Part shown: positions 22,758 through 36,635 of the stretch, piece after piece
Layout of the letters: every line of letters begins with the position of its first letter
How positions within the stretch are numbered: the first letter of the stretch is position 1
Assembly (NCBI RefSeq): GCF_963678635.1
Contig: NC_087063.1
Location: 36,058,540-36,122,539 of the forward strand
Direction: 5' to 3'
DNA: 64,000 nt
Origin: Symsagittifera roscoffensis
Taxonomy: Eukaryota > Xenacoelomorpha > Acoela > Convolutidae
Translations under genes and position numbers: made by a program
Notes under the pieces: model-generated
What the model saw: only the letters and a program-made list of their open reading frames with translations
Database searches by the model: none
What the model was told of the DNA's origin: nothing

Positions 22758-24914
22758 TATGCATAAGGGTAGGGGTGTTTTTCTTTCAATTGCATTTATC
22801 ATCTCAGCAGAAAAAAAATTGTGATTTTACTTTTGAAAAATATGCACTTTTTGATTTTTGTTACAAAAGCAAAACTCTGTTTTTACGGACAGGTATAGTT
22901 TAGGTTTTTTGTGTTTGCTTACAGTTCTCTAAAACAACGATTGACGTTGAACAGGTGGGCTAAATAAGATTAACTTGTGAAGCTGGCCAAGCATATAATG
23001 GAACACTGAAGCGGAAATACTTCAACATCTCCCAGTCTTTAATTTCAGATTTGTACTGATTCTGTCAAAACTCTCAATGTTAGAAAAAATCAGGTTCTAT
23101 GAGCAATATAATAACATTTTTTGAAAACGGTCAGAAGGTGATGAGATTTAGAGTACTTTGAAAAAACGCAGCTATCTCTAAGACCACCCAGAAGACAGAA
23201 TACGACTTTTGTTCAAATCAATTGAGTAAAAGTTTGCTGAAAAGGTGGATTTGAAAAACGACAAGATCTTTCAATTGCATATAAAGAGACATTAATATCA
23301 ATGACTTTTTTTATTGAACTGGTTGATTTTGTCTATCCTACATTGCTCTTAGGCCTTGTAAGAAACGATTAGGAATTCCGTTACATAATTGGCAAAAACA
23401 GTGGAATTTGTGATAGAAGTTATGCGAAAGAGAAAATTTCAAATAATCAGGATAAAACATCCCTATTGGAAAAAAAAAAACATATGGCGTAACAGATGAA
23501 GAGGAAACTAGCAGAGAGCTCAAAAGAAGAAAAATTTGACCTGCTCTCTTTTTAAAGTATTGTTCTATGTGATGAAAAAGTTTTCTTATTTGAATTTAAT
23601 AAATTTAGCACATTTTGGTAACATTGAATGTATGCTTAAGGCATCAAGCAAGCAGCTTTTTTTGATATTTGTCTTACATGTATATAATTTATGCGCAAAT
23701 TGGCTGAGAAGAAATATACCTATCAAAACTAAATGGATGATACATTTCAATAAGGTTTTTCACCAAAATCATCTAAAAAAACAAAATTGCTTGACGCGTA
23801 GTGCTTGTCAATATGAATAATAATTTTTTCTTACAGTTATGATTATATAAAAGAAACAAAACCTACGCCTACGCAATTTCCATTATGTTATTTTATTTTT
23901 TTAATTCATCTCAAAAGTTTTAATTCATCTCAAATAATTTTTCTTTTAACCTAATCAATTTGATATTCAATATTGAGATAGTTTTCAACGAATATATTCA
24001 ACAAATGATGAAATAATTTTTTAGTCCCGAAAGTTCTTTTTGGTGCAAATCTTTTTAAACCATACTTCTAACTGTTCGTGAAAAAGGTATCTGGATACGT
24101 CGAAAAGCAACAGCATTTCAATCGAAAAAAAAACGAAAAAAAATTTCGGTATTTAGAAATAATGTTTCTGCAATTCTGAAAATTTTGGACATGCATCTGC
24201 CCTGGAAATTTTTTTCTGGCAAAGAGTCAATTATAATCAGGAGTTTGCCAAGTGCAAAGAGTATGGCAAAGCAACTTGCTACAGAAGTCCATTTTGCGTC
24301 ACAACCAATGCCCGTTGATCAGCCTACTTTCGAATTTAGCTGTTCACTGTAATTGAACTACAAAAATCAAAAGCTTATATCAACTAAACTTTGAAACCAC
24401 TTGGAAGAAATTATGTTCATTGAGAACTGCAGAGTACAATAATTTTGGCTCTTTATTATAGTTTTATATTTTCTAATTGAATAATGATTCTTCTCAAACC
24501 ATCTTCTACTGTTGTGTAGATTAAGGGCTAGAATGTTTGCTTTTATCAAATAAAAATTTTTCAAAAAAATCTTTTAAATGCAAACTGATTACCAATCATT
24601 TATGTAAATTTTGATTATTTTTTTAGGTATCATTCAATAAACAAAATAATTAGTCAAAAACGTCGTTTTTTTGCGTTTTTATCTATCTCAAACAAGGATT
24701 TTAATTTTAATAATGGAAAATAATATTTTTTCAATAAAAAAAAAACAAAAAACAATTTGGGTAAAAATTCGGATTTTCAAGTTTGTTTTTGATTGTTTGC
24801 AAAAATTAAACTAATGGAATAAGTAAAATTAAAACAAGTTAGTGAATTTTGTGAAATTTAATGCGGAAAAAAAAACAGAACAATTCAAGATATCTTAAAA
24901 ATTGTCAAATATCA
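22758..24914. repeat. Q module 1
   Basis: Non-coding AT-rich module starting near GAAGTATGCATAAGGGTAGG and ending just before the GGTTGCTAGTTGTGG start of P2. Short minus-strand frames (23523-23338, 24564-24367) vary in length between copies, which argues against selection for coding. Confidence 0.85.
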
Positions 24915-25793
24915 GGTTGCTAGTTGTGGTGGTGGTGGTAGTTTTTTCTGTAAAAAAGGAGGAACGGCGGTAGGAGGTGGCTTAAGTTGGGACTCTTACT
25001 CCACCTTAAAGACGACCAAATAAAGTTTCGGTTTCAAGGCGATGACCTCTCTGATTGGCTTTCCACTAGTCGCGTCTTCAAACTTTGACACAATTATCTT
25101 GTTTGTATTGTCCAACAGGAAATTGTCCTCATCAAAATTTGAGAAGTCGCAGTCCGCTTTTGATTTCTTTAGGTCTTGGTAAATGTCGTCAGTATTTATG
25201 GCATAAAAACCACTATCTTGTCGGAGTATAGATGTTCTAAAGTCAGAGTCGGTTTCGTTTTTTGATAATGAAATGGAAACATGAAACGCTTTGCGATGTC
25301 TAAGATAATCGCATAAACTACCATAATATTTTTTAAACTGAAAAATGGATATTAGCTAACTGATCGTCAATGATTTGGAAGCTCTTCATCGCGCTCAGAG
25401 CTGTTTTTCGAGGAAAGTTTCTCTCTTTTATTCCTTAGAATCGCCAGCTTCTCTCTTCCTAACTTAGAGTCCATTGTTCAACCGAATGCTGAATTAATAA
25501 TCAGAAAGTAAAAGCTCTCTTCAAATTTGTTTATCGCGGTTTTTTTAGGCGCGTGTTGATGTCGACAAAGGGTGCCATCAAGTGACACTGGCGGAACTGA
25601 AGAACTGTTTCTTTCGAGGTGAGTTAGTTTCATTTCCAGCTCGTGGTACAACTTTAGGGTAAGGTAATGCAACAAATAACTCTCTTAAGGGTGCAAGGTC
25701 TGCAGAAGCCTTGGCACCTTTGGCATTGTGGTGAATCCCATATCCCCAACATTTCGACTTGCTCGTTGCACCGATGTCAACTAATTCACGAGT
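24915..25793 (-). pseudogene. P2: polymerase B fragment, truncated at 5' gene end
   Basis: Same 3' part as P1 (INSAFG, LYHELEMKLTH), but the similarity stops at ELVDIGATS, where module R2 begins. The truncation point is the same as in P5, so P2 and P5 are copies of one junction. Confidence 0.85.
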
Positions 25794-27660
25794 CATAAAA
25801 AAGCCCTTTCAGTCGTGATTTGAACGACATCAAAAGTTTTTAAAACTTAATCCCGATGACGAGAAAAACCGGTTTGAACTTTTTGATTTTTCGTCTATTT
25901 TCGAGCGAGTGAGCAGGCTTACATTAGCTTATTTATGCTTAATTTAATCCTTGAAAATTTAGTTTTTCTCAAGCAGTATTGCTTTGTGGAGTGTTTAACT
26001 TCATCTTAGGAATCGAAAACTTCAAAATTTTTGGAAGTGTTTCTTGATATTTGGCTTAAAAAATTGTTTTCAAATTCGAATAATTTACATGAATGACGAA
26101 AAATTGACACTAATTGGAAAAAAAAATGTGTAATTAATTAAAACTGGTCTTAACATTCTGTGCTACTTGAGGAGTAACCAATTATCTTTGTTAAAATTGT
26201 GTCAAGTGCAATCAATGAGGACATAGAATCGGAAAAATCATCCAATTCAACAGTTTAGATGATCTATTAATGAAACTGAAAGCAAGTGATCAAAAATAAA
26301 AAAATTTAACCGGAGCTAACGGACGATAGGTATGATCTCAGTGCAGGAAAAATCAAAAACACGAGCAAAGTATCCTTGTATAGAGTCCCAGATCCTAACG
26401 TAAGGCAAATTCCTAGGAAAGGGGTCCTCAATTTTTTGAAAAATCCATATCCTAGGATTTTGTAAATGAAAATAAGTTGTTCCCACCCCTAGAGTAAAAG
26501 ACCCCCTTCCTAGGATCTTGTTGAGCTGAGCTTAACAATCGGGACCGGATCTTCTAACTCCCTTTCAAGCGGCCCCGCTTTCCCACAATAATTAATCGTT
26601 CTAACTTTTGAACTTTCTTTTTCGTCCTAATTTTATTTGGATATCATTTCCTGTAGTTCGTCTTTTTCGTCGAATTTTTGTTATGCCTATGAACATTTGT
26701 TATTAAAACTGAACCAAAAGATTTAGTTTGAACCAATACTTGGCTTTTGTCAATTAGTTTATATACCAGACGCTATTTATATTAAAACAATGATTAGGCC
26801 TAATACGATAATTTTATCGCTGGTAAACTGGGAAAAACAAAACCAAATTTAACCCGAAGTATGAAAAGGAAAAACAGTTGAAATCATCTCAATATAAAAG
26901 TTTCAAAAATCGATGTTTGTTGTTTTGGTTTTCTTCGTGCTGTTTTAGATGACCTTTTTTCCGAAGCTTCCGATAAAATAAATCAGTAATTGATAGGAAG
27001 ACGTTCACGGAATTAACTACTAGAAGCTTCTTCTTCTCGCAGCTCTGTTTCTGAGTAGGGCCGCTGTAAAAATCCCCAGTCCGGTAATTTAAATTCGGAC
27101 GAACTGTTATCAGCTTTACTGTATGAGTTGGTCTACTCAGTGTCCATGTAAACGCCTTCTAGAATTACCTTTTCTTTGGCGGCCGTATGGCCAAAGAGAA
27201 TTGTCGAAATTCCGTCAAAATGTGAAAGCGTTTCGAATCGAACGGTGACAAAGCAAGTTTGTTTTGATTCAGTCTTACTATTTTCTCCATTCGCCACTGT
27301 ATCATAGTTGTACACTTTTGTTTTTTTTCCAGTAATAATGTGTTCCTAAAGCTTTGTTGCACCGATTCTCATTGCACAGTCTACTTTATCCCTTTGGCAC
27401 TCAGCTTTTGACTGCCTTCTAAACAGTAGCAAAAAGTTTATTTCTTTTCTAGTGGGTAGGGGGTTTTTATCTTTCCTTTTAGAATTTCAATTTTAACCAA
27501 ATAAAGTTTTAATCATTTTACCAAAGAGCAGAAGACTAATTTATGAACAAAAAGGATTAAAAAAATTAAATTTTCAGATAAATCAACGCTTAGGCAACAT
27601 TGTATAATGTTGCCCAAATCAGCTTTATGCCCATAGTTTACTGTTAAAGGGAGTGGGATG
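25794..27660. repeat. R module 2
   Basis: Complete R copy. It includes a cluster of palindromic CCTAGGA words (about 26410-26515), the CTGGGAAAAACAAAACC landmark at about 26828 and the R-module frame. Nearly identical to R3. Confidence 0.85.
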
Positions 27661-28852
27661 GAGGTTGCTAGTTGTGGTGGTGGTAGTTTTTTCTGTAATA
27701 AAGGAGGAATGGCGGTAGAAAGTTTCTTAAGTTGGACCTTTTACTCACCCTTAAAGACGACCAAAAAAAATTTCGGTTTCAAGGCGATGACCTCTCTGAT
27801 CGGTTTCCCACCATTCGCGTCTTCAAACTTTGACACAATTATCTTGTTTGTTTTTTCCAACAGGAAATTGTCCTCATCAAAATTTGAGAAGTCGAAGTCC
27901 GCTTTTATTTTCTTTAAGTCTCGGTAAACGTCGTCAGTTTTTATGGCATAAATACAACTATCCTGTCGGAGTATAGTTGTTCTAAAGTTAGAGTCGGTTT
28001 CTTTTTTCGATAATGAAATTGAAACATGAAACGCTTTGCGATATCTAAGATAATCGCATAAACTATCATAATATTTTTTAAACTGAAAAATGGATATTGG
28101 CTAACAGATCGTCAATGATTTGGAAGCTCTTTATCGCGCTCAGAGCTGTTTTTTGAGGAAAATTTCTCTCTCTTATTCCTTAGAATCGCCAGCTTCTCTC
28201 TTTCTAACTTAGAGTCCATTGTCTTACCGAATGCTGAATTAATAATCAGAATGTAAAAGTTCTCTTCAAATTTATTTATCGCGGTTTTTAGGCGGGTGTT
28301 GATGTCGACAAAGGGTGCCATCAAGTGACACTGGTGGAACTGAAGAACTTTTTCTTTCGAGGTGAGTTAATTTCATTTCCAGCTCGTGGTACATTTTTAG
28401 GGTAAAGTAATGCAACAAATAATTCTTTTTAGGGTGCAAGGTCTGCAGAAGCCTTGGAACTTTTGGCATTGTGGTGAATCCCATTTTCCCAACATTTCGA
28501 CTTGCTCGTCGCTCGTTGCACCGATGTCCACCAATTCACGAAAGGGGGCGAGAAGGTAATCAGCGAAGAAATCATGAAGCTCTTCGGGTATGGTCAAAAT
28601 GACTTCTTTTGTATAAACCCACTCGGAGGTTTTGCTGGTGACCAATATGTCTTCTAATCTTTTTTCAACTATTGAAGAATCCTTTAAGAGCCAAATTAAT
28701 GTTTCATTATCCCCCTGTACAAATTGTTTGCGTGGATACTGAGGAAGTAGCTTGATGGTTATGAGGGCGAACATGTTCGAGGTATTCATTTTGCTTTGTA
28801 AAATTGACGGGCGTAAACCGACGACATGCCTCATCGTATCATTCGCTGCACA
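27661..28852 (-). pseudogene. P3: polymerase B fragment with 5' deletion
   Basis: Contains the 145-codon open stretch (28834-28397) equivalent to that of P1 and the INSAFGKTM block. Directly after the CGCTGCACAA landmark the sequence jumps to Q (CAACGATTGATGTTGAACAGG). About 420 bp present in P1 and P6, which hold the TDVLLL block, are lost. Confidence 0.85.
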
Positions 28853-30840
28853 AACAACGATTGATGTTGAACAGGTGGGCTAAATAAGATTAACTTGTGA
28901 AGCTGGCCAAGCATATAATGGAACACTGAAGCGGAAATACTTCAACATCTCCCAGTCTTTAATTTCAGATTTGTACTGATTCTGTCAAAACTCTCAATGT
29001 TAGAAAAAATCAGGTTCTATGAGCAATATAATATCATTTTTTGAGAACGGTCAGAATGTGATGAGATTTAGAGTACTTTGAAAAAATGCAGCTATCTCTA
29101 AGACCGCCCAGAAGACAGAATACGGTTTTTTTTCAAATCAATTGAGTAAAAGTTTGCTGAAAAGGTGGATTTGAAAAACGACGAGATCTTTCAATTGCAT
29201 ATGAAGAGACACTAATATCAATGACTTTTTTTATTGAACAGGTTGATTTTGTCTATCCTACATTGCTCTTAGGCCTTGTAGAAACAAATAAGAATTCCGT
29301 TACATAATCGGCAAAAACAGTAGAATTTGTGATAGAAGTTACGCGAAAGAGAAAATTTCAAATAATCAGGATAAAACATCCCTAATGAAAAAAAAACATA
29401 TGGCGTAACAGATGAAGAGTAAACTAGTAGAGAGCTCGAAAGAAGAAAAATTTGACCTGCTCTCTTATTGAAGTATTGTTCTATGTGATGAAAAAATTTT
29501 CTAATTTGAATTTAATAAACTTAGCACATTTTGGTAACATTGAATGTATGCTTAAGGCATCAAGCAGGCAGGTTTTTTGGTATTTGTCTTACGTGTATCT
29601 AATTTATGCGCAAATTGGCTGAGAAGAAAAATATCTATCAAAACTAAATGGATGATACATTTCAATAAGGTACTGTAAGGAACAAAAAAAAGTTTTTTCA
29701 TCAAAATCATCTAAAAAAAACAAAATTGCTTGACGCGTAGTACTTGTCAATATGAATAATAATTTTTTCTTACAGTTATGCTTATATAAAAAAAACAAAA
29801 CCTACGCCTACGCAATTTCCATATTGTTATTTTATTTTTTTTATTCATCTCAAACTCATAATTTTTCTTTTAACGTAATCAATATGATATTCAATATTGA
29901 GATAGTTTTCAACGAAATATATTCAACAAATGATGAATGTTTTTTAATCCCGAAAGTTCTTTTTGGTGCAAATCTTTTTAAACCGTGCTTCTAACTGTTC
30001 GTGAAAAAGGTATCTGGATACGTCGAAAAGCAACAGCATTTCTATCGAAAAAAAAACAAAACAAAAAAAAATTTCGGTATTTAGAAATAATGTTTTTGCA
30101 ATTCTGAAAATTTTGGACGTGCATCTGCCCTGGAAATATTTTTCTGGCAAAGAGTCAATTAAAATCAGGAGTTTGCCAAGTGCAAAGAGTATAGCAAAGC
30201 AACTTGCTACAGAAGTCCATGTTGCGTCACAACCAATGCCCGTTGGTCAGCCTACTTTCGAACTTAGCTGTTCACTGTAAAAGAGAATGAACTACAAAAA
30301 TCAAAAACTTATGTCAAATAAACTTTGAAACCACTTGGAAGAAATTATGTTCATTGAGAACTGCAGAGTACAATAAGTTTTGCACTTTATTATAGTTTTT
30401 ATATTTTCTTATTGAATAATGATTCTTCACAAACCATCTTCTTTTGTTGTGTAGATTAGGGGCTAGAATGTTTGCTTTTATCAAATAAAAACTTTAAAAA
30501 AAAATCTTTCAAATGCAAACTGATTACCAAAAATTTCTGTAAATTGTGATTATTTCTTAAGTATTATTCAATAAACAAAATAATTTGTCAAAAACGTCAT
30601 ATTTTTGCGTTTTTATCTATCTCAAATAAGAATTCTAATTTTAATAATGGAAAATAATAATTTCTCAATAAAAAAAAACAATTTGGGTAAAAATTCGGAT
30701 TTTCAAGTTTGTTTTTGATTCTTTGCAAAAATTAAACTAATGAAACAAGTAAAATTAAATCAAGTTAGTGAACTTTGTGAAATGTAGTGCGGAACAAAAA
30801 ACAGAACAATTCAAGATTTCATAAAAAATGTCAAATATCA
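28853..30840. repeat. Q module after P3
   Basis: As Q1 but lacking its first part because of the P3/Q deletion. No gene recognised; short minus-strand frames at 29604-29798 and 29944-30150 recur in the other Q copies with frame changes. Confidence 0.8.
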
Positions 30841-32265
30841 GGTTGCTAGTTGTGGTGGTGGTAGTTTTTTCTGTTATAAAGGAGGAACGGCGGTAGGAGG
30901 TGGCTTAAGTTGGGAATTTTACTCCACCTTAAAGACGACCAAATAAAGTTTCGGTTTCAAGGCGATGACCTCTCTGATCGGCTTCCCATCAGTCGCGTCT
31001 TCAAACTTTGACACAATTATCTTGTTTGTATTGTCCAACAGGAAATTGTCCTCATCAAAATTTGAGAAGTCTCAGTCCGCTTTTATTTTCTTTAGGTCTT
31101 GGTAAAGGTCTTCAGTATTTATGGCATAAAAACAACTATCCTGTCGGAGTATAGTTGTTCTAAAGTTAGAGTCGGTTTCTTTTTTTGATAAAGAAATTGA
31201 AACATGAAATGCTTTTCGATGTCTAAGATAATCGCATAAACTACCCTAATATTTTTTAAACTGAAAAATGGATATTGGCTAACTGATCGTCAATGATTTG
31301 GAAGCTCTTTATCGCGCTCAGAGCTTTTTTTTGAGGAAAATTTCTCTCTCCTATTCCTTAGAATCGCTAGCTTCTCTCTTCGTAACTTAGAGTTCATTGT
31401 CTTACCGAATGCTGAGTTAATAATCAGAATGTAAAATTTCTCTTCAAATTTATTTATCGCGGTTTTTTTAGGCGGGTGTTGATGTCGACAAAGGGTGCCA
31501 TCAAGTGACACTGGCGGAACTGAAGAACTGTTTCTTTCGACGTGAGTTAGTTTCATTTCCAGCTCGTGGTACAACTTTAGGGTAAGGTAATGCAACAAAT
31601 AACTCTCTTAAGGGTGCAAGGTCTGCAGAATCCTTGGCACCTTTGGCATTGTGGTGAATCCCATTTTCCCCAACATTTCGACTTGCTCGTTGCACCGATG
31701 CCCACTACTTCACGAGAGGGGCAAGAAGGTATTGAGCAAAGAAATCATGAAGCTCTTCGGGTATGGTCAAATTGACTTCAATTAGATAAACCCACTCGGA
31801 GGTTTTGCTGGTGACCAGTATGTCTTCTAATCTTTTTTCAAATATTGAAGAATCCTTTAAGGGCCAAGTTAACGTTTCATTATCCCCCCGTACAAATTGT
31901 TTGCGTGAGAACTGAGGATGTAGCTTGATGGTTATGAGGGCGAACACGGTTGAGGTGTTCATTTTGCTTTGTAAAATCGACGGGCGTATACCGACGTCAA
32001 GCCTCATCGTATCATTCGCTCCACAAGGTCCAGTTGTTTAAGATCCGTTAACAGTTTCAGGTCCGGCTTATAAATTTTTTTGATGGCAAACTTCACGAAA
32101 ATTGCAAAAACGGAAGGAAGTAATAGCACATCAGTAGTCAAGTACAAGTTCGGTGAAACTTTTTAGTGCATGATAGTACTCTATTCTGGTAATACTCATA
32201 CCACCTCCTGTCAGACAATTTTTCCACATTGCTAGCGGAGAAGTCGACATTTTCAGAATTTTTCA
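30841..32265 (-). pseudogene. P4: polymerase B fragment
   Basis: Full-length module. It carries a 100-codon open stretch (32007-31705) ending early at a stop after LLAP, and a continuous 102-codon frame (31598-31290) through INSAFGKTM, where P1 is split. The different positions of breaks show that copies kept decaying after duplication. Confidence 0.85.
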
Positions 32266-34037
32266 GTTGAAGTATGCATAAGGATAGGGGCGTTTTTCTT
32301 TCAATTGCATTTATCATCTCAGCACAAAAAAAATTGTGATTTTACTTTTGAAAAATATGCACTTTTTGATTTTTGTTACAAAAGCAAAACTCTGTTTTTA
32401 CGGACAGGTACAGTTTAGGTTTTTTTGTGTTTGCTTACAGTTCTCTAAAACAACGATTGATGTTGAACAGGTGGGCTAAATAAGATCAACTTGTGAAGCT
32501 GGCCAAGCATATAATGGAACACTGAAGCGGAAATACTTCAACATCTCCCAGTCTTTAATTTCAGATTTGTACTGATTCTGTCAAAACTCTCGATGTTAGA
32601 AAAAATCAGGTTCTATGAGCAATATAACATCATTTTTCGAAAACGGTCAGAAGGTGATGAGATCTAGAGTACTTTGAAAAAACGCAGCTATCTCTAAGAC
32701 CGCCCAGACGACAGAATACGACTTTTATTCAAATCAATTGAGTAAAAGTTTGCTGAAAAGGTGGATTTGAAAAACGACGAGATCTTTCAATTTCATATGA
32801 AGAGACATTAATATCAATGACTTTTTTATTGAACTGGTTGATTTTGTCTATCCTACATTGCTCTTAGGCCTTGCAACAACCGATTAAGAATTCCGTTACA
32901 TAATTGGCAAAAACAGTAGAATTTGTGATAGAAGTTACACGAAAGAGAAAAATTCACATAATCAAGATAAAACATCCTTTTTGAAAAAAAACATATGGCG
33001 TAACAGATGAAGAGGAAACTAGCAGAGAGCTCGAACGAAGAAAAATTTGATCTGCTCTGTTATTAAAATAATGTTCTATGTGATGAAAAAAGTAATTAAT
33101 TTGAATTTAATAATTTTAGCATATTTTGGTAACATTGAATGTATGCTTAAGGCATCAAGCAGGCAGGTTTTTTGGTATTTGTCTTACATGTATCTAATTT
33201 ATGCGCAAATTGGCTGAGAAAAAATATACCTATCAAAACTAAATGGATGATACATTTCAATAAGGTACTGTAAGGAACAAAAAAAATTTTTTCATCATAA
33301 TCATCTAAAAAAAACAAAAGTGCTTGACGCGTAGTACTTGTCAATATGAATAATAAATTTTTCTTAGAGTTATGATTATATAAATGAAACAAAACCTACG
33401 CCTACGCAATTTCCATTATGTTATTTTGTTTTTTTAATTCATTTCAAACTCATAATTTTTCTTTTAACCTAATCAGTTTGATATTCAATATTGAGATAGT
33501 TTTCAATGAATATATTCAACAAATGATGAAATAATTTTTTAGTCCCGAAAGTTCTTTTTAGTGCAAATCTTTTTAAACCGTGCTTCTAACTGTTTGTGAA
33601 AAAAGTATCTAGATACGTCGAAAAGCAACAGCATTTCAATCGAAAAAAAAACGAAAAAAAATTTCGGTATTTAGAAATAATGTTTTTGCAATTCTGAAAA
33701 GTTTGGACATGCATCTGCCCTAGAAATATTTTTCTAGCAAAAAGTCAATTATAATCAGGACTTAGTTGTTCACTGTAACAGAGAATGAACTACAAAAATC
33801 AAAAGCTTATGTCAACTAAACTTTGAAACCACTTGGAAGAAATTATGTTCATTGAGAACTGCAGAGTACAATAGTTTTTGCTCTTTATTATAGTTTTATG
33901 TTTTCTAATTGAATAATGATTACCTCAAACCATCTTCTACTGTTGTGTAGATTAGGGGCTAGAATCTTTTCTTTTATCAAATAAAAACTTGAAAAAAAAC
34001 ATTCTTTCAAATGCAAACAGATTACCAAAAATTTCTC
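32266..34037. repeat. Q module after P4
   Basis: Matches Q7 closely. It is cut at its right end near ATTACCAAAAATTTCT and joined to the interior of P5, with about 450 bp deleted. Confidence 0.8.
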
Positions 34038-34767
34038 TCATCAGTCGCGTCTTCAAACTTTGACACAATTATCTTGTTTGTATTGTCCAACAGGAAATTG
34101 TCCTCATCAAAATTTGAGAAGTCTCAGTCCGCTTTTATTTTCTTTAGGTCTTGGTAAAGGTCTTCAGTATTTATGGCATAAAAACAACTATCCTGTCGGA
34201 GTATAGTTGTTCTAAAGTTAGAGTCGGTTTCGTTTTTTGATAAAGAAATTGAAACATGAAATGCTTTTCGATGTCTAAGATAATCGCATAAACTACCCTA
34301 ATATTTTTTAAACTGAGAAATGGATATTGGCTAACTGATCGTCAATGATTTGGAAGCTCTTTATTGCGCTCAGAGCTTTTTTTTGAGGAAAGTTTCTCTC
34401 TTTTATTCCTTAGATTCGCCAGCTTCTCCCTTCCTAACTTAGAGTCCATTGTTAAACCGAATGCTGAATTAATAATCAGAAAGTAAAAGTTCTCTTCAAA
34501 TTTGTTTATCGCGGTTTTTTTAGGCGCGTGTTGATGTCGACAAAGGGTGCCATCAAGTGACACTGGCGGAACTGAAGAACTGTTTCTTTCGAGGTGAGTT
34601 AGTTTCATTTCCAGCTCGTGGTACAACTTTAGGGTAAGTTAATGCAACAAATAACTCTCTTAAGGGTGCAAGGTCTGCAGAAGCCTTGGCACCTTTGGCA
34701 TTGTGGTGAATCCCATATCCCCAACATTTCGACTTGCTCGTTGCACCGATGTCAACTAATTCACGAG
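34038..34767 (-). pseudogene. P5: polymerase B fragment, truncated at both ends
   Basis: Starts inside the module at CATCAGTCGCGTC and ends at ELVDIGATS where R3 begins. It keeps INSAFG and LYHELEMKLTH and lacks the final GGKPIREV block. Confidence 0.85.
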
Positions 34768-36635
34768 TCATAAAAAAGCCCTTTCAGTCGTGATTTGAAC
34801 GACATCAAAAGTTTTTAAAACTTAATCCCGGTGACGAGAAAAACCGGTTTGAACTTTTTGATTTTTCGTCTATTTTCGAGCGAGTGAGCAGGCTTACATT
34901 AGCTTATTTATGCTTATTTTAATCCTTGAAAATTTAGTTTTTCTCAAGCAGTATTGCTTTGTGGAGTGTTTAACTTCATCTTAGGAATCGAAAACTTCAA
35001 AATTTTTGGAAGTGTTTCTTGATATTTGGCTTAAAAAATTGTTTTCAAATTTGAATAATTTACATGAATGACGAAAAATTGACACTAATTGGAAAAAAAA
35101 TGTGTAATTATTTAAAACTGGTCTTAACATTCTGTGCTACTTGAGGAGTAACCGGTTATCTTTGTTAAAATTGTGTCAACTGCAATCAATGAGGACATAG
35201 AATCGGAAAATTCATCCAATTCAACAGTTTAGATGATCTATTAATGAAACTGAAAGCAAGTGATCAAAAATAAAAAAATTTAACCGGAGCTAACGGACGG
35301 TAGGTATGATCTCAGTGCAGGAAAAATCAAAAACACGAGCAAAGTATCCTTGTATAGAGTCCCAGATCCTAACGTAAGGCAAATTCCTAGGAATGGGGTC
35401 CTCAATTTTTTGAAAAATCCCTATCCTAGGATTTTGTAAATGAAAATAAGTTGTTCCCACCCCTAGAGTAAAAGACCCCCTTCCTAGGATCTTGTTGAGC
35501 TGAGCTTAACAATCGGGACCGGATCTTCTAACTCCCTTTCAAGCGGCCCCGCTTTCCCGCAATAATTAATCGTTCTAACTTTTGAACTTTCTTTTTCGTC
35601 CTAATTTTATTTGGATATCATTTCCTGTAGTTCGTCTTTTTCGTCGAATTTTTGTTATGCCTATGAACATTTGTTATTAAAACTGAACCAAAAGATTTCG
35701 TTTGAACCAATACTTGGCTTTTGTCAATTAGTTTATATACCAGACGCTATTTATGTTAAAACAATGATTAGGCCTAATACGATAATTTTATCGCTGGTAA
35801 ACTGGGAAAAACAAAACCAAATTTAACCCGAAGTATGAAAAGGAAAAACAGTTGAAATCATCTCAATATAAAAGTTTCAAAAATCGATGTTTGTTGTTTT
35901 GGTTTTCTTCGTGCTGTTTTAGATGACCTTTTTTCCGAAGCTTCCGATAAAATAAATCAGTAATTGATAGGAAGACGTTCACGGAATTAACTACTAGAAG
36001 CTTCTTCTTCTCGCAGCTCTGTTTCTGAGTAGGGCCGCTGTAAAAATCCCCAGTCCGGTAATTTAAATTCGGACGAACTGTTATCAGCTTTACTGTATGA
36101 GTTGGTCTACTCAGTGTCCATGTAAACGCCTTCTAGAATTACCTTTTCTTTGGCGGCCGTATGGCCAAAGAGAATTGTCGAAATTCCGTCAAAATGTGAA
36201 AGCGTTTCGAATCGAACGGTGACAAAGCAAGTTTGTTTTGATTCAGTCTTACTATTTTCTCCATTCGCCACTGTATCGTAGTTGTACACTTTTGTTTTTT
36301 TTCCAGTAATAATGTGTTCCTAAAGCTTTGTTGCACCGATTCTCATTGCACAGTCTACTTTATCCCTTTGGCACTCAGCTTTTGACTGCCTTCTAAACAG
36401 TAGCAAAAAGTTTATTTCTTTTCTAGTGGGTAGGGGGTTTTTATCTTTCCTTTTAGAATTTCAATTTAAACCAAATAAAATTTTATTCATTTTACCAAAG
36501 AGCAGAAGACTAATTTATGAATAAAAAGGATTGAAAAAATTAAATTTTCAGATAAATCAACGCTTAGGCAACATTGTATAATGTTGCCCAAATCAGCTTT
36601 ATGCCCATAGTTTACTGTTAAAGGGAGTGGGATGG
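34768..36635. repeat. R module 3
   Basis: Complete copy, nearly identical to R2 at 8,975 bp distance. It contains the same CCTAGGA cluster and the R-module frame at 36289-36107. Confidence 0.85.

Noticed and set aside
23338..24564. Small frames in Q modules as genes
   Set aside because: Their length and frame change between the Q copies, with no preference for changes that keep the frame.
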